Shown here piece after piece: positions 1 through 8,338 of a DNA stretch of 32,218 nt. The notes beneath the pieces were generated by a model, which was not told the origin of the DNA, made no database searches, and saw nothing but the letters and a program-made list of their open reading frames with translations. Every line of letters begins with the position of its first letter. The stretch's first letter is position 1. Source of the DNA: CAZSXS01 sp964611385 (lineage in GTDB: Bacteria > Bacillota > Clostridia > Lachnospirales > CAYPQA01); the NCBI GenBank assembly GCA_964611385.1, contig CAZSXS010000037.1, positions 1 to 32,218 of the forward strand, given 5' to 3'. A program made the translations under genes and the position numbers.

Positions 1-154
1 ATCATCTTCACAACCCTGGTTAATTAACTCGATCAAGTTTTGCTTGGTCTTTGTTTGTCTTTATTATTTTCCTATGTTTAGTTTTCAAGGTGCGGTGTAG
101 CAACTTTCTTGTCAAACGGGCCTTGCTAAAGCCTTGCCCGCCCGACGCTTGAAG
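1..154 (-). other. Probable rRNA operon leader, 5' part
   Basis: Read on the minus strand, this stretch follows a consensus promoter and contains a short GC-rich hairpin (CGGGC at 117-121 with GCCCG at 136-140), then the block ACCTTGAAAACTA. That block is typical of rRNA leaders and spacers in low-GC Gram-positives. No open frame crosses it. The inference is that a 16S-23S-5S operon transcribed leftward starts just outside the window. The rRNA itself is not visible, so this rests on promoter type and leader sequence. Confidence 0.55.
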
Positions 155-225
155 ATATTATCATAGGTTTGAAGTATTGTCAAGAAATTTTTCGCAAAAT
201 TTTTCAAAAAATTTTTTATCCAGTT
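155..225 (-). promoter_or_regulatory. Strong minus-strand promoter with UP-like element
   Basis: On the minus strand there is TTGACA (178-183), a 17-nt spacer and TAATAT (155-160). Immediately upstream (about 184-225) lie alternating A and T tracts, the composition of an alpha-CTD UP element. A consensus -35 with A/T tracts is the hallmark of stable-RNA promoters. It fires away from radA, into the rRNA-type leader. Confidence 0.75.
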
Positions 226-325
226 TTATTCAACAATTCATGCCTTGACCGACCAATGAGGGGGGATGATGAAAGAAAAGGGAAAGCTAGAAGGCTTAGC
301 GCACTGTGCAGAAGTCTTTAAGCTG

Positions 326-334
326 TGCTATAAT
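326..334 (+). promoter_or_regulatory. Candidate extended -10 promoter for radA
   Basis: TGC followed by TATAAT (329-334) forms an extended -10 element. No good -35 is visible 17 nt upstream, as is usual for extended -10 promoters. It would give radA a leader of about 200 nt. Confidence 0.4.
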
Positions 335-436
335 CAAATAGAAAAACTCCTTATAAAATTTCCATGGACCCTTGCTCCCTCCTAATGTGTAATTTTTAAA
401 AGGGTGAATAGGGTATATGGTTTTAGAGAGACCCAA

Positions 437-469
437 AAAAGCTTGCTTCAAGACTGCTGCAAGACTTTT
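437..469. other. Hairpin between rRNA promoter and radA
   Basis: AAAAGCTTGC (437-446) pairs with GCAAGACTTTT (459-469), with one bulged A and a 12-nt loop. Read on the minus strand the stem ends in six T, like an intrinsic terminator; read on the plus strand it lies in the radA leader. It may stop read-through toward the rRNA promoter or attenuate radA. Otherwise the 1-543 region shows no gene. Confidence 0.25.
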
Positions 470-543
470 GTTACCAGCTGATCCATAAATGATTTCTCTG
501 AAAATCAATTATGGGATTACTCATTATTATGAGAGGATTCATG

Positions 544-1905
544 ATGCCAAAATCAAAAACAAATTTTGTTTGCTCAAACTGTGCTTATGAAACGCCCAAG
601 TGGTTTGGGCGCTGTCCGACCTGTGGGAAGTTCAACACCCTGGAGGAAGCGGCTGTTACTGTTCCCATTGTTGCGCTTCCCAATCAGGCCCTACCAAGAC
701 AAGTCCCCTTGCAGCTGGACGATATTAGCGCCGGCTCAGAGACCCGCTTTTCTACGGGCATCGGAGAATTCGACCGCGTGCTGAGCGGAGGCATTGTCGA
801 AGGTTCCCTCACCTTGGTGGGAGGCGACCCAGGAATTGGTAAATCAACTCTTCTTTTGCAGCTCTGTCAAAACATAGGGGAACAAGGAAGGAATGTGCTC
901 TATGTTTCCGGTGAGGAATCCGGCAAGCAGCTTAAAATGCGAGCAGAGCGCTTGAAGGTTGCTACCACAAATCTTTATATCCTAACGGAAACCAGCCTGG
1001 ACAACATTGAAAAGATCATCGCAAAAACAAAGCCGGAGCTAGTTATTATCGACTCCGTGCAGACCATTTTTCGGGAAAGTCTACCAAACACCGCTGGAAG
1101 CGTTGTTCAGGTGCGGGAGGCTACTCAGTCCTTTTTGAAGTTGAGTAAGGGGCTGGGCATTGCTATTTTTATTGTAGGGCACGTGACCAAGGATGGCGCT
1201 CTAGCTGGGCCGCGTGTTTTGGAGCATATGGTAGACACAGTGCTTTATTTCGAAGGAGAACGAGCGGAGAGTTACCGCCTTATTCGGGCGGTGAAAAATC
1301 GTTTTGGCTCTACCAATGAGGTGGGGGTTTTCGAGATGGCTGAGAGTGGCCTGGTGGAAATCAGCAACCCCTCTCAATATCTTCTGTCAGGCAGACCCTC
1401 AAAGGTGGCCGGTTCTGTAGTCACCTGTAGTCTGGAAGGCACCCGCCCCATGCTTGCAGAGGTGCAAGCCCTTGTGGCCTATTCCAATTTTGGTATGCCC
1501 CGCCGCACAGCCACGGGGACAGACTATAACCGCTTTGTGATGCTCATAGCTGTCCTAGAAAAGCGAGCTGGGCTAAGCTTTCTCAATTACGACAGCTATG
1601 TCAATATCGCCGGCGGCCTGAAGCTGAACGAGCCTTACATTGATGCAGCGATTATTACTGCTCTGGCTTCCAGTTACAAAAACCTTCCTGCGGGGCAAGA
1701 TTTTATGGTTTTTGGAGAAGTAGGGCTTACAGGGGAACTTCGGGCCGTCCCCATGGCGGAAAAACGCATTACAGAGGCATATAAGCTGGGCTTTAAGAAC
1801 TGCGTCATCCCCCAGGCAAATCTTAAAAATCTTCGCCGCTATGAGGACATGAATGTATATGGAGTGGGGAATATTGTAGAGCTACTAAGTATTGTTTTCC
1901 AATAA
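544..1905 (+). CDS. radA: DNA repair protein RadA/Sms
   Basis: RadA is a RecA-like ATPase that processes recombination intermediates and promotes branch migration during DNA repair. The 453-residue product shows the full family layout: an N-terminal zinc finger (C10, C13, C24, C27), the Walker A GGDPGIGKST near residues 93-102, the diagnostic KNRFG motif near 251-255, and a Lon-protease-like C-terminal domain. The start chosen is the second of two adjacent ATGs, because GAGAGG (531-536) lies 7 nt upstream and the product then begins MPKSK like other RadA proteins; the frame stays open upstream to 511. The oxidoreductase gene follows after 16 nt, so the two are probably cotranscribed. Length is normal and no key residue is missing. 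Confidence 0.97.
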   Translation: MPKSKTNFVCSNCAYETPKWFGRCPTCGKFNTLEEAAVTVPIVALPNQALPRQVPLQLDDISAGSETRFSTGIGEFDRVLSGGIVEGSLTLVGGDPGIGKSTLLLQLCQNIGEQGRNVLYVSGEESGKQLKMRAERLKVATTNLYILTETSLDNIEKIIAKTKPELVIIDSVQTIFRESLPNTAGSVVQVREATQSFLKLSKGLGIAIFIVGHVTKDGALAGPRVLEHMVDTVLYFEGERAESYRLIRAVKNRFGSTNEVGVFEMAESGLVEISNPSQYLLSGRPSKVAGSVVTCSLEGTRPMLAEVQALVAYSNFGMPRRTATGTDYNRFVMLIAVLEKRAGLSFLNYDSYVNIAGGLKLNEPYIDAAIITALASSYKNLPAGQDFMVFGEVGLTGELRAVPMAEKRITEAYKLGFKNCVIPQANLKNLRRYEDMNVYGVGNIVELLSIVFQ

Positions 1906-1921
1906 AGAGGAGGAATGAATT

Positions 1922-2908
1922 ATGTTGAAATTAGGAACGATCGGTTCCAGTTGGATTACGGACAGTTTTATTGAGGATGCTTGTGCTACAGGACGGTATA
2001 GCCTGTACGGACGCTACTCCCGCACGGAGGAAAAAGCCAAAGATCTGGCTACAAAGAATGGCTGCAAGGGCTTTTCCAGTCTTTCAGCGTTAGCCGAAAG
2101 CCCGGTAGATGTAGTTTATATAGCATCCCCCAACAGCTTACACTTTGAGCAGATTATGTATTTTCTGGAGGCTTCTAAGCATGTGATCTGTGAAAAACCG
2201 CTGGTTTTAAGCGCTGATGAATTTGAGCAGGCCTATTCCCTGGCGCAGAAAAAAGACTGCTATCTACTGGAGGCCTTTCGGCATTTGCAGGTAAGTGGTT
2301 TTCGGTTTATCAAGGAGAACCTGCCAAAGATCGGGCGAATTCGCAATGTAAACATTCATTATAATCAATTCTCCCGAAAGTATAACGACTTTCTGGCGGG
2401 GAAAAACCCCAATGTATTTAATAAGGAATTTGGGGGCGGAGCCGTCCGTGACTTGGGGGTCTATCCCATTTCTTTGGCTGTTGCCTTGTTCGGGGAACCA
2501 TGCAGGGTGGTTTCGGATACCATAGAAGCAGAGAACCCTATCAGCAGCCAGAACACGGGGGGGTCCTCTGGCGTGGATCTGGTCACCAGCCTGATTCTGA
2601 ATTACAAAAGCTTTATGGTAAACATCACCTGCTCCAAGGCAGCTCAAAGCGTTATCGAAAATGAAATCCTTGGAGAAGCTGGTGCAATCAGCTTCGATTA
2701 TGTGCAAGAGCTGAGTAGAGTTACTTTTCACAGCGCCAAAGAAGAACTCATCTACGAAAACAAGGCCAAAGGAAGCAGAAAGCTGTATGACGAAGCCCTT
2801 TGCTTTGCAAGGATTATCGAAGAAAAAGAGGAGAAAACATATAGAGAGCTAATAGAGATTAGCCGGATTGTCAATCGATTAATAGCCAACTGCCTACACA
2901 TAAATTAA
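1922..2908 (+). CDS. Gfo/Idh/MocA family oxidoreductase
   Basis: This is a 328-residue NAD(P)-dependent dehydrogenase of the Gfo/Idh/MocA type. The N-terminal Rossmann half has a glycine-rich loop at the start (GTIGSS, residues 5-10) and the family motif EKP at 91-93, whose lysine is normally catalytic. The C-terminal half is the alpha/beta dimerisation domain, with FGGGAVRDLGVYP in the middle. Substrates in the family range from sugars and inositols to trans-dihydrodiols, and nothing here decides which applies. The gene follows radA by 16 nt with a good AGGAGG, so it is likely the second gene of that operon; no functional link to RadA is evident. Confidence 0.9.
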   Translation: MLKLGTIGSSWITDSFIEDACATGRYSLYGRYSRTEEKAKDLATKNGCKGFSSLSALAESPVDVVYIASPNSLHFEQIMYFLEASKHVICEKPLVLSADEFEQAYSLAQKKDCYLLEAFRHLQVSGFRFIKENLPKIGRIRNVNIHYNQFSRKYNDFLAGKNPNVFNKEFGGGAVRDLGVYPISLAVALFGEPCRVVSDTIEAENPISSQNTGGSSGVDLVTSLILNYKSFMVNITCSKAAQSVIENEILGEAGAISFDYVQELSRVTFHSAKEELIYENKAKGSRKLYDEALCFARIIEEKEEKTYRELIEISRIVNRLIANCLHIN

Positions 2909-2949
2909 TTTTTTTGATTCATAATTATATCAAAAAACTAGAATACTAC

Positions 2950-2978
2950 TTGTGAGTTATGAAAAATTCATCTATAAT
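2950..2978 (+). promoter_or_regulatory. Promoter of glycogen phosphorylase gene
   Basis: TTGTGA (2950-2955), a 17-nt spacer and TATAAT (2973-2978). It lies about 200 nt before the glgP start, so the mRNA would carry a long leader that includes the hairpin at 3003-3030. The preceding operon has only a weak AT-only inverted repeat (about 2909-2937) as a possible terminator. Confidence 0.6.
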
Positions 2979-3002
2979 ATTCCGAATGGAAATTTTTTTC
3001 AA

Positions 3003-3030
3003 GGATGCTGACTCGAAATGATCAGCATCC
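3003..3030 (+). other. Perfect 9-bp hairpin in glgP leader
   Basis: GGATGCTGA (3003-3011) pairs with TCAGCATCC (3022-3030) around a 10-nt loop. A second small stem follows directly (AAACG 3031-3035 with CGTTT 3050-3054). Neither is followed by a T run, so this is not an intrinsic terminator. It could be a protein operator or a structured RNA in the leader. Confidence 0.45.
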
Positions 3031-3179
3031 AAACGGCAACAACGGCTTTCGTTTGGGATTATGTGGATTTACTCAGTCACTAAGCATTAAAACTCACGCT
3101 CAACCCCGAAAATTTTCGATTGTTTTGCGTGACGACTTTGCATAAAAGAAGGAGACTGAGAATAGGAAAGGATGAGACT

Positions 3180-5642
3180 ATGGATTTATTAAGCACCATT
3201 ACCAAGCAGGAACTGAAAACAAGAATTCTTGAAAATGTAAAGACCATTTCCCGCAAGACCATTAAAACAGCAGATAATGAACAGATTTATCAGGCCTTAG
3301 CCTTTACGATCAGGGATATTGTAACGGACAAGTGGATTGCTACTCATGATACTTATATGGAGGAAGATGTAAAGGTTGTTTACTACCTCTCTATGGAGTT
3401 TTTGATGGGGCGCTTTATGGGCAACACGCTCTTGAATTTGATGATGATTGATAAGCTTCGTGAAGTTTTTGAAGAGCTGGAAATTGATTACAATGCAGTT
3501 GAAGACGCTGAACGGGATCCGGGCCTCGGAAATGGCGGTTTAGGTCGCCTTGCCGCGTGCTTCCTGGATTCTCTGACCACCCTGGAATATCCCGCATACG
3601 GTTGTGGCATCCGCTACCATTATGGTATTTTTGAGCAAAAAATCGAAGACGGCTATCAGGTAGAAAAGCCCGATAATTGGCTAAAAAATGGAGATTATTG
3701 GGGTGTAAAGCGTCAGGAGTATGCTACAGAAGTACGATTCGGAGGCACCGTTCGTCCAGAGTTGAAGCCGGACGGCTCTTTCGGCTTTGTTCAGGAAAAC
3801 TACACTTCTGTCATGGCAATCCCCTACGACTATCCCATCGTAGGATACAACACTAACACCGTAAATACCCTTCGACTTTGGGATGCGGTTGCCAAAAACG
3901 AATTTGACCTTCAATCCTTTAACCAAGGAAACTATGCGAAGGCCCTGGAGGAACAAAACCTGGCTAGCACCCTTTCGGAAGTTCTTTACCCAGCCGACGA
4001 CAACGTTTCTGGCAAGGAGCTTCGCTTAAAGCAACAGTACTTTTTTATCTCTGCCACTTTGCAAAGAGTAGTCGCTCGCTTTGTTAAAATGAATAGTGAT
4101 TTCTCTGTCTTCCCCGACAAAGTGCAGTTTCAATTGAACGATACGCACCCCACTGTGGCCGTTGCAGAACTGATGCGAATTTTAGTGGACGAATATAATC
4201 TGGAATGGGACGATGCTTGGGAGATCACCAAAAAATCTTGTGCGTATACCAATCACACCATCATGTCCGAAGCTCTGGAAAAATGGCCTATCGAAGTGTT
4301 CAGCCGTCTTCTGCCTCGGATTCATATGATAATAGAAGAAATCAATCGTCGTTTTTGCGCTAAGTTGATTGAGCGCTTTGGCAATAATCCGCAAAAAATC
4401 CGTAGTATGGCCATCGTTGCCGACGGTCAAATTCGAATGGCACATCTGGCCATTGTGGGCGGGCATTCTGTTAATGGCGTAGCTGCAATCCATACAGAAA
4501 TTTTAAAGAGCCAGGAGTTAAAGGATTTTTACGATATCTACCCCGAAAAGTTCAATAACAAAACAAACGGTATCACCCAACGGCGTTGGTTGGCCTTCTG
4601 TAATCCGAAACTTTCATCCTTAATCTCAGAGACCATCGGTCACGACTGGATCAAAGACCTGGATCAACTGGATAAGTTGAGTGGCTATGCTCAAGACGCC
4701 GCCTTCCAAGATAAATTCATGACTGTTAAGCGTGAGAACAAAGTAGCGTTGTCCAACTACATTCAATCCTCTATGGGCATTGCTGTGGATCCAGATTCTA
4801 TCTTTGACATTCAGGTAAAAAGACTTCATGAATACAAGAGACAACTTTTGAATGTTCTTCACATCATGGATTTATATAATAAAATTAAAGTTAATCCCAA
4901 CATCGACATTCTTCCCAGAACCTTTATTTTTAGCGCCAAGGCAGCCGCCAGCTATCGCCGGGCAAAGTTGATTATTAAGTTGATCAACAGTGTAGCGGAC
5001 CTGGTGAACAATGACCCCACTGTGAACGGTCGAATCCGAGTTCTTTTCATGGAAAATTACCGTGTCACCCTGGCTGAAAAACTGGTTCCCGCCTGCGATG
5101 TCAGTGAGCAAATTTCAACCGCTGGTAAAGAAGCTTCCGGCACAGGCTGCATGAAGTTTATGCTGAACGGAGCCATAACCATCGGAACCATGGATGGTGC
5201 CAATGTTGAAATCTTGGAAGAAGTGGGTAGCGATAATATCTTTATCTTTGGCCTCACCGCTGCCGAGGTAATTAAGCTCAATAAGGATCACAGTTATGCT
5301 CCTTGGGATGAGTACAACATGAATCACAACCTAAGAATGGTCATGACCGAGCTGATCAACGGCACCCTTTCTGTGAATGACCATGAACTATTCCGAGAAC
5401 TATATGAAGCGCTTTTAAATGGATACCAAGGATCCCGCCCGGATGAATACTATATCCTGAAAGACTTTGCCGCCTACTGCGACGCACAGCAGCGGGTCAA
5501 CGAGGCATTTAAGAACAGAAGCCATTGGACAAAGATGGCAATCACCAACACAGCCAAATCAGGTAAATTCTCCAGTGACAGAACGATTGAGCAGTATGCT
5601 AAAGAAATTTGGAATCACAAAAAAATTCGCATAGAGATGTAA
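3180..5642 (+). CDS. glgP: Glycogen/maltodextrin phosphorylase
   Basis: This enzyme releases glucose 1-phosphate from alpha-1,4-glucans (glycogen or maltodextrin) using PLP and phosphate. The 820-residue product is full length for GT35. The early part has LSMEFLMGR and ERDPGLGNGGLGRLAACFLDS. The PLP lysine is K659 in GTGCMKFMLNG; most homologues read GTGNMKFMLNG, so the N to C change is a small oddity. The ATG at 3180 is preceded by AAAGGA 7 nt upstream; an upstream TTG at 3120 lacks a ribosome binding site. The gene is alone between its own promoter and a strong terminator. No other glycogen gene lies in the window, so the physiological glucan is not shown. Confidence 0.97.
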   Translation: MDLLSTITKQELKTRILENVKTISRKTIKTADNEQIYQALAFTIRDIVTDKWIATHDTYMEEDVKVVYYLSMEFLMGRFMGNTLLNLMMIDKLREVFEELEIDYNAVEDAERDPGLGNGGLGRLAACFLDSLTTLEYPAYGCGIRYHYGIFEQKIEDGYQVEKPDNWLKNGDYWGVKRQEYATEVRFGGTVRPELKPDGSFGFVQENYTSVMAIPYDYPIVGYNTNTVNTLRLWDAVAKNEFDLQSFNQGNYAKALEEQNLASTLSEVLYPADDNVSGKELRLKQQYFFISATLQRVVARFVKMNSDFSVFPDKVQFQLNDTHPTVAVAELMRILVDEYNLEWDDAWEITKKSCAYTNHTIMSEALEKWPIEVFSRLLPRIHMIIEEINRRFCAKLIERFGNNPQKIRSMAIVADGQIRMAHLAIVGGHSVNGVAAIHTEILKSQELKDFYDIYPEKFNNKTNGITQRRWLAFCNPKLSSLISETIGHDWIKDLDQLDKLSGYAQDAAFQDKFMTVKRENKVALSNYIQSSMGIAVDPDSIFDIQVKRLHEYKRQLLNVLHIMDLYNKIKVNPNIDILPRTFIFSAKAAASYRRAKLIIKLINSVADLVNNDPTVNGRIRVLFMENYRVTLAEKLVPACDVSEQISTAGKEASGTGCMKFMLNGAITIGTMDGANVEILEEVGSDNIFIFGLTAAEVIKLNKDHSYAPWDEYNMNHNLRMVMTELINGTLSVNDHELFRELYEALLNGYQGSRPDEYYILKDFAAYCDAQQRVNEAFKNRSHWTKMAITNTAKSGKFSSDRTIEQYAKEIWNHKKIRIEM

Positions 5643-5691
5643 AAGAAACCCCGCAAAAGATTCCGACGGAAATCCTTTGCGGGGTTTCTTT
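5642..5691 (+). terminator. Intrinsic terminator of glgP
   Basis: A 16-bp perfect stem, AAAGAAACCCCGCAAA (5642-5657) with its complement at 5676-5691, ends in TTTCTTT. It starts at the stop codon. Confidence 0.92.
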
Positions 5692-5703
5692 ACAGGTAAG
5701 ACC

Positions 5704-5763
5704 TTGGGGGCGGGAAACTTTTCTCAAATGGCAAAAAAGTTTCTCACCCCCAAACCCCCACCC
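5704..5763. repeat. Near-perfect 19-bp hairpin with C-run tail
   Basis: The left arm 5704-5722 (TTGGGGGCGGGAAACTTTT) pairs with 5735-5753, leaving one mismatch and one G-T pair, around a 12-nt loop. The right arm merges into CCCCCAAACCCCCACCC (5747-5763), giving three G runs on the opposite strand. It lies after the glgP terminator and outside any credible gene. It resembles an interspersed palindromic repeat, though only one copy is seen here. The remaining stretch to 5907 is AT-rich and shows nothing else. Confidence 0.6.
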
Positions 5764-5907
5764 TTCCAAAAAGCCGGACTTTGGAACTCTTTTTATGGAG
5801 GCAAAAACCTTAACCTACTGACATTGGTTTCTTTATGGTTATTCATTGACTTTATCTCTAGCTCCTTATTTGATTCTGTAGTTTATTTATCTCTTTTTAA
5901 AAATAAA

Positions 5908-5937
5908 TTGTTGCATTCTTTATTAAAAGGGTATAAT
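5908..5937 (+). promoter_or_regulatory. Promoter of the radical SAM pair
   Basis: TATAAT at 5932-5937 has TTGTTG (5908-5913) 18 nt upstream; TTGCAT at 5911-5916 is an alternative with short spacing. The radical SAM start codon is 43 nt downstream. Confidence 0.5.
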
Positions 5938-5979
5938 ATGAGTATAAAGCAAAGAAGGTAAATCAAGAGGAGGATCTGT

Positions 5980-7221
5980 ATGGAACTGGCGGAGAAGCTG
6001 CGCATTTTATCTGATGCAGCAAAATATGATGTGGCCTGCACATCCAGCGGCGTAGACCGGAAGGGTGGCGGCAGCAAGGGTGTTGGCAGTGCTGTAGCCT
6101 GCGGAATCTGTCATAGCTTTGCGGCAGACGGACGCTGTATTTCTTTGCTTAAAATTCTACAGACCAACTATTGTATCTATGACTGTCAATACTGTATCAA
6201 CCGCCGCTCCAATGATGTCCCCAGAGCCGCCTTTAGTCCAGAAGAGGTTGCAGAGCTGACCATCAATTTTTATAGGCGCAATTACATAGAGGGCCTGTTT
6301 TTAAGCTCGGCGGTAATTCGAAATCCAGATTATACGATGGAACTGATGTATACCAGCTTGCTGTATGTTCGGAAAAAACATCAGTTTAACGGCTATATTC
6401 ATGTCAAGGCCATTCCTGGTGCTGACAAGCAATTGATTTATAAAACCGGCCTCTTAGCAGACCGAATGAGTGTGAACATTGAACTTCCCTCGGAACAAAG
6501 CTTAAAGATTTTGGCTCCAGAAAAGAATAGGGAAGCGATTTTAAAACCCATGAAATTGCTAAAAGAGGGCATAACCCAATCAAAAAATGAGCTCACACTC
6601 TTTCGAAATGCCCCTACTTTTGTTCCGGCCGGTCAAAGCACTCAACTGATTGTAGGTGCCACAGAGGAAAGCGATCGGAAAATCGTTCATCTGGCAGAAA
6701 GCCTGTATAAAAGCTATAGCTTGAAACGGGTGTTTTATTCTGCCTATACCCCGGCCTCTAACAATAAAATACTTCCAGATGTGAAGCCCCCCCTACTGCG
6801 GGAACACAGGCTTTATCAAGCGGATTTTTTGCTTCGCTTTTATGGCTTTAAGGCTGAGGACATTATAAAAGAAGACAAAAACTTAAAGCTGAACATGGAT
6901 CCGAAATGCAACTGGGCAATTGAAAATATTAGTTTTTTTCCGGTGGAAATCAACAATGCAGACTACTTTTCTCTGTTGAAGGTGCCAGGCATCGGTGTGC
7001 GCTCAGCAGAACGGATTATGGCTGCCAGAAAAGCCGGACGACTGGATTTTCCGGATCTGAAAAAAATGGGGGTAGTCCTTAAACGAGCCAAGTACTTCAT
7101 AACCTGCTTCGGTAAAATGCTAGAACCCATCCGCTTGGTACCAGAGCTTTTGGAAATACGTCTGAACGAGGCAAAAATTGATGATAATTATAACCAGATT
7201 TTATTGGAAGAAATTATGTGA
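5980..7221 (+). CDS. Putative DNA modification/repair radical SAM protein (TIGR03916-like)
   Basis: This 413-residue radical SAM enzyme carries the 4Fe-4S motif CxxxCxxC at C65, C69, C72 (CIYDCQYC), followed by NRRSND. Extra cysteines at 20, 41, 44 and 53 precede the motif. A helix-hairpin-helix segment near residues 332-378 (LLKVPGIGVRSAERI) suggests DNA contact. This arrangement matches the family annotated as putative DNA modification/repair radical SAM protein, which is consistently paired with a TIGR03915-type protein, as here. The real reaction is not established. AGGAGG lies just upstream of the ATG. A 10-bp hairpin separates it from its partner gene. Confidence 0.88.
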   Translation: MELAEKLRILSDAAKYDVACTSSGVDRKGGGSKGVGSAVACGICHSFAADGRCISLLKILQTNYCIYDCQYCINRRSNDVPRAAFSPEEVAELTINFYRRNYIEGLFLSSAVIRNPDYTMELMYTSLLYVRKKHQFNGYIHVKAIPGADKQLIYKTGLLADRMSVNIELPSEQSLKILAPEKNREAILKPMKLLKEGITQSKNELTLFRNAPTFVPAGQSTQLIVGATEESDRKIVHLAESLYKSYSLKRVFYSAYTPASNNKILPDVKPPLLREHRLYQADFLLRFYGFKAEDIIKEDKNLKLNMDPKCNWAIENISFFPVEINNADYFSLLKVPGIGVRSAERIMAARKAGRLDFPDLKKMGVVLKRAKYFITCFGKMLEPIRLVPELLEIRLNEAKIDDNYNQILLEEIM

Positions 7222-7230
7222 ATACCCTTG

Positions 7231-7260
7231 GTTACTTATCATTAGTCCAAGATAAGTAAC
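7231..7260 (+). other. Perfect 10-bp intercistronic hairpin
   Basis: GTTACTTATC (7231-7240) and GATAAGTAAC (7251-7260) pair perfectly around a 10-nt loop, between the radical SAM stop and its partner's ribosome binding site. There is no T run, so it is more likely an mRNA stability or translation element, or an operator, than a terminator. Confidence 0.55.
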
Positions 7261-7290
7261 AGCTGAGCCGCAAAACGGAGGTGTAAGCGC

Positions 7291-8109
7291 TTGAATCTAA
7301 CAGTTTTGTTTGATGGAAGCTTTGACGGGTTTTTAAGTATCATTCATGCTCATTACTACGACAAGCTAATGCCCGATGTGATTTATCAAATGGATTGCGT
7401 CCAGGAGTCCTTGTATTCGGATTATTTCACGGTGAAAACCGACTATGAAAAATCAAAGCAAGTCTTTTTAGGCATCATTAAAAAGATTTCGCAATCTGTC
7501 TTAGACACAGTATATCATGCCTTCCTGGCAGAAGACAGGGACAACTATATGGCCATCTACAAATATATTTGCTTTGGCTTCAAGGTAGGGAAGAGTCTGG
7601 AGAATTATCTACAGCTTGATTTTGTCCATACCACCCATGCTATGGCCAGAAAAGTCTCTAGGGAGGCCCATCTTCTGAAAGGTTTTTGCCGCTTTGCCAG
7701 AACAATGGGGGATGTGTTTTATTGTCACATTACCCCCAAGGCCTTTGTACTACCCATTTTGGCGGAGCATTTTCGAGATCGCTTGCACGATCAAAAGTGG
7801 CTGATCGTGGATAAAAAAAGAAACATAGCTGCTATTTACAATCTTAAAAACTTGGAGCTGTGCGAAATATCAAACCTGCATTTTGTCTACGACACAGATG
7901 AGGAATATTTTCAGTCTCTTTGGAAGGTTTTCTTTAAGACCATAGGCATTGAGCAACGCAGAAACTACAAGCTCCAGCGCAACCTGCTGCCTATTCGGTA
8001 TCGTGAGAACATGACAGAATTCAATTCGAACCTATACAAGGATTTGACTTTTGAAATGCCTCTGGATCCAGCAGAAGACAAGAAGCCAAAAAACTTGATT
8101 CAAGCTTGA
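7291..8109 (+). CDS. TIGR03915/DUF4130-like putative DNA metabolism protein
   Basis: This 272-residue protein is the usual partner of the radical SAM protein encoded just upstream. Its beginning, LFDGSFDGFLSIIHAHY, is the family's characteristic start, and the C-terminal half has HFRDRL...KWLIVDKKR and RNYKLQRNLLPIRYREN, as in the DUF4130 region. In other bacteria I recall this region fused to a uracil-DNA-glycosylase-like domain, which is absent here; that link is why a DNA repair role is suspected. Translation starts at TTG 7291, with GGAGG (7277-7281) 9 nt upstream and no better in-frame ATG nearby. A strong terminator overlaps the stop codon, so the two genes form a bicistronic unit. The biochemical function is unknown. 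Confidence 0.85.
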   Translation: MNLTVLFDGSFDGFLSIIHAHYYDKLMPDVIYQMDCVQESLYSDYFTVKTDYEKSKQVFLGIIKKISQSVLDTVYHAFLAEDRDNYMAIYKYICFGFKVGKSLENYLQLDFVHTTHAMARKVSREAHLLKGFCRFARTMGDVFYCHITPKAFVLPILAEHFRDRLHDQKWLIVDKKRNIAAIYNLKNLELCEISNLHFVYDTDEEYFQSLWKVFFKTIGIEQRRNYKLQRNLLPIRYRENMTEFNSNLYKDLTFEMPLDPAEDKKPKNLIQA

Positions 8110-8154
8110 AAAAAGGAACCTGCTGACCACTTTTGGTCAACAGGTTCCTTTTTT
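8109..8154 (+). terminator. Intrinsic terminator of the radical SAM pair
   Basis: AAAAAAGGAACCTG (8109-8122) pairs with CAGGTTCCTTTTTT (8141-8154), with an inner TGACCA/TGGTCA stem. The symmetric A/T ends could allow function in both directions. Confidence 0.93.
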
Positions 8155-8296
8155 CTGTTCGTTAAAAAATTGTCTAAGCGCGAAAAAAGAGCGCGATGAA
8201 AGAACCCACTATGGACACCGGAAGCAGCTACATTCCATTTTGCTTTGTAATCAAACGAATGGCATATAAAACTGTTTTTAATTATTGACAGATGAA

Positions 8297-8334
8297 CATG
8301 CTTTGCTCCTTGGCATGGAAAATGCCAGAGCATG
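8297..8334 (-). terminator. Possible 3' hairpin of the DUF6514-like gene
   Basis: CATGCT (8297-8302) pairs with AGCATG (8329-8334), and TGGCAT (8311-8316) with ATGCCA (8322-8327), leaving an asymmetric bulge. It lies 5 nt beyond the end of the minus-strand gene. The trailing sequence on the minus strand is not T-rich, so termination is uncertain. The stretch 8155-8296 shows no gene. Confidence 0.3.
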
Positions 8335-8338
8335 ACTT

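Noticed and set aside
2264..2731. 155-codon frame opposite the oxidoreductase gene
   Set aside because: It lies antisense to a well-supported gene, has no ribosome binding site or recognisable domain, and is explained by codon bias of the sense gene.
8100..8333. 77-codon minus-strand frame downstream of the radical SAM pair
   Set aside because: It overlaps the strong terminator at 8109-8154 and a second hairpin, has no ribosome binding site and no protein-like pattern.
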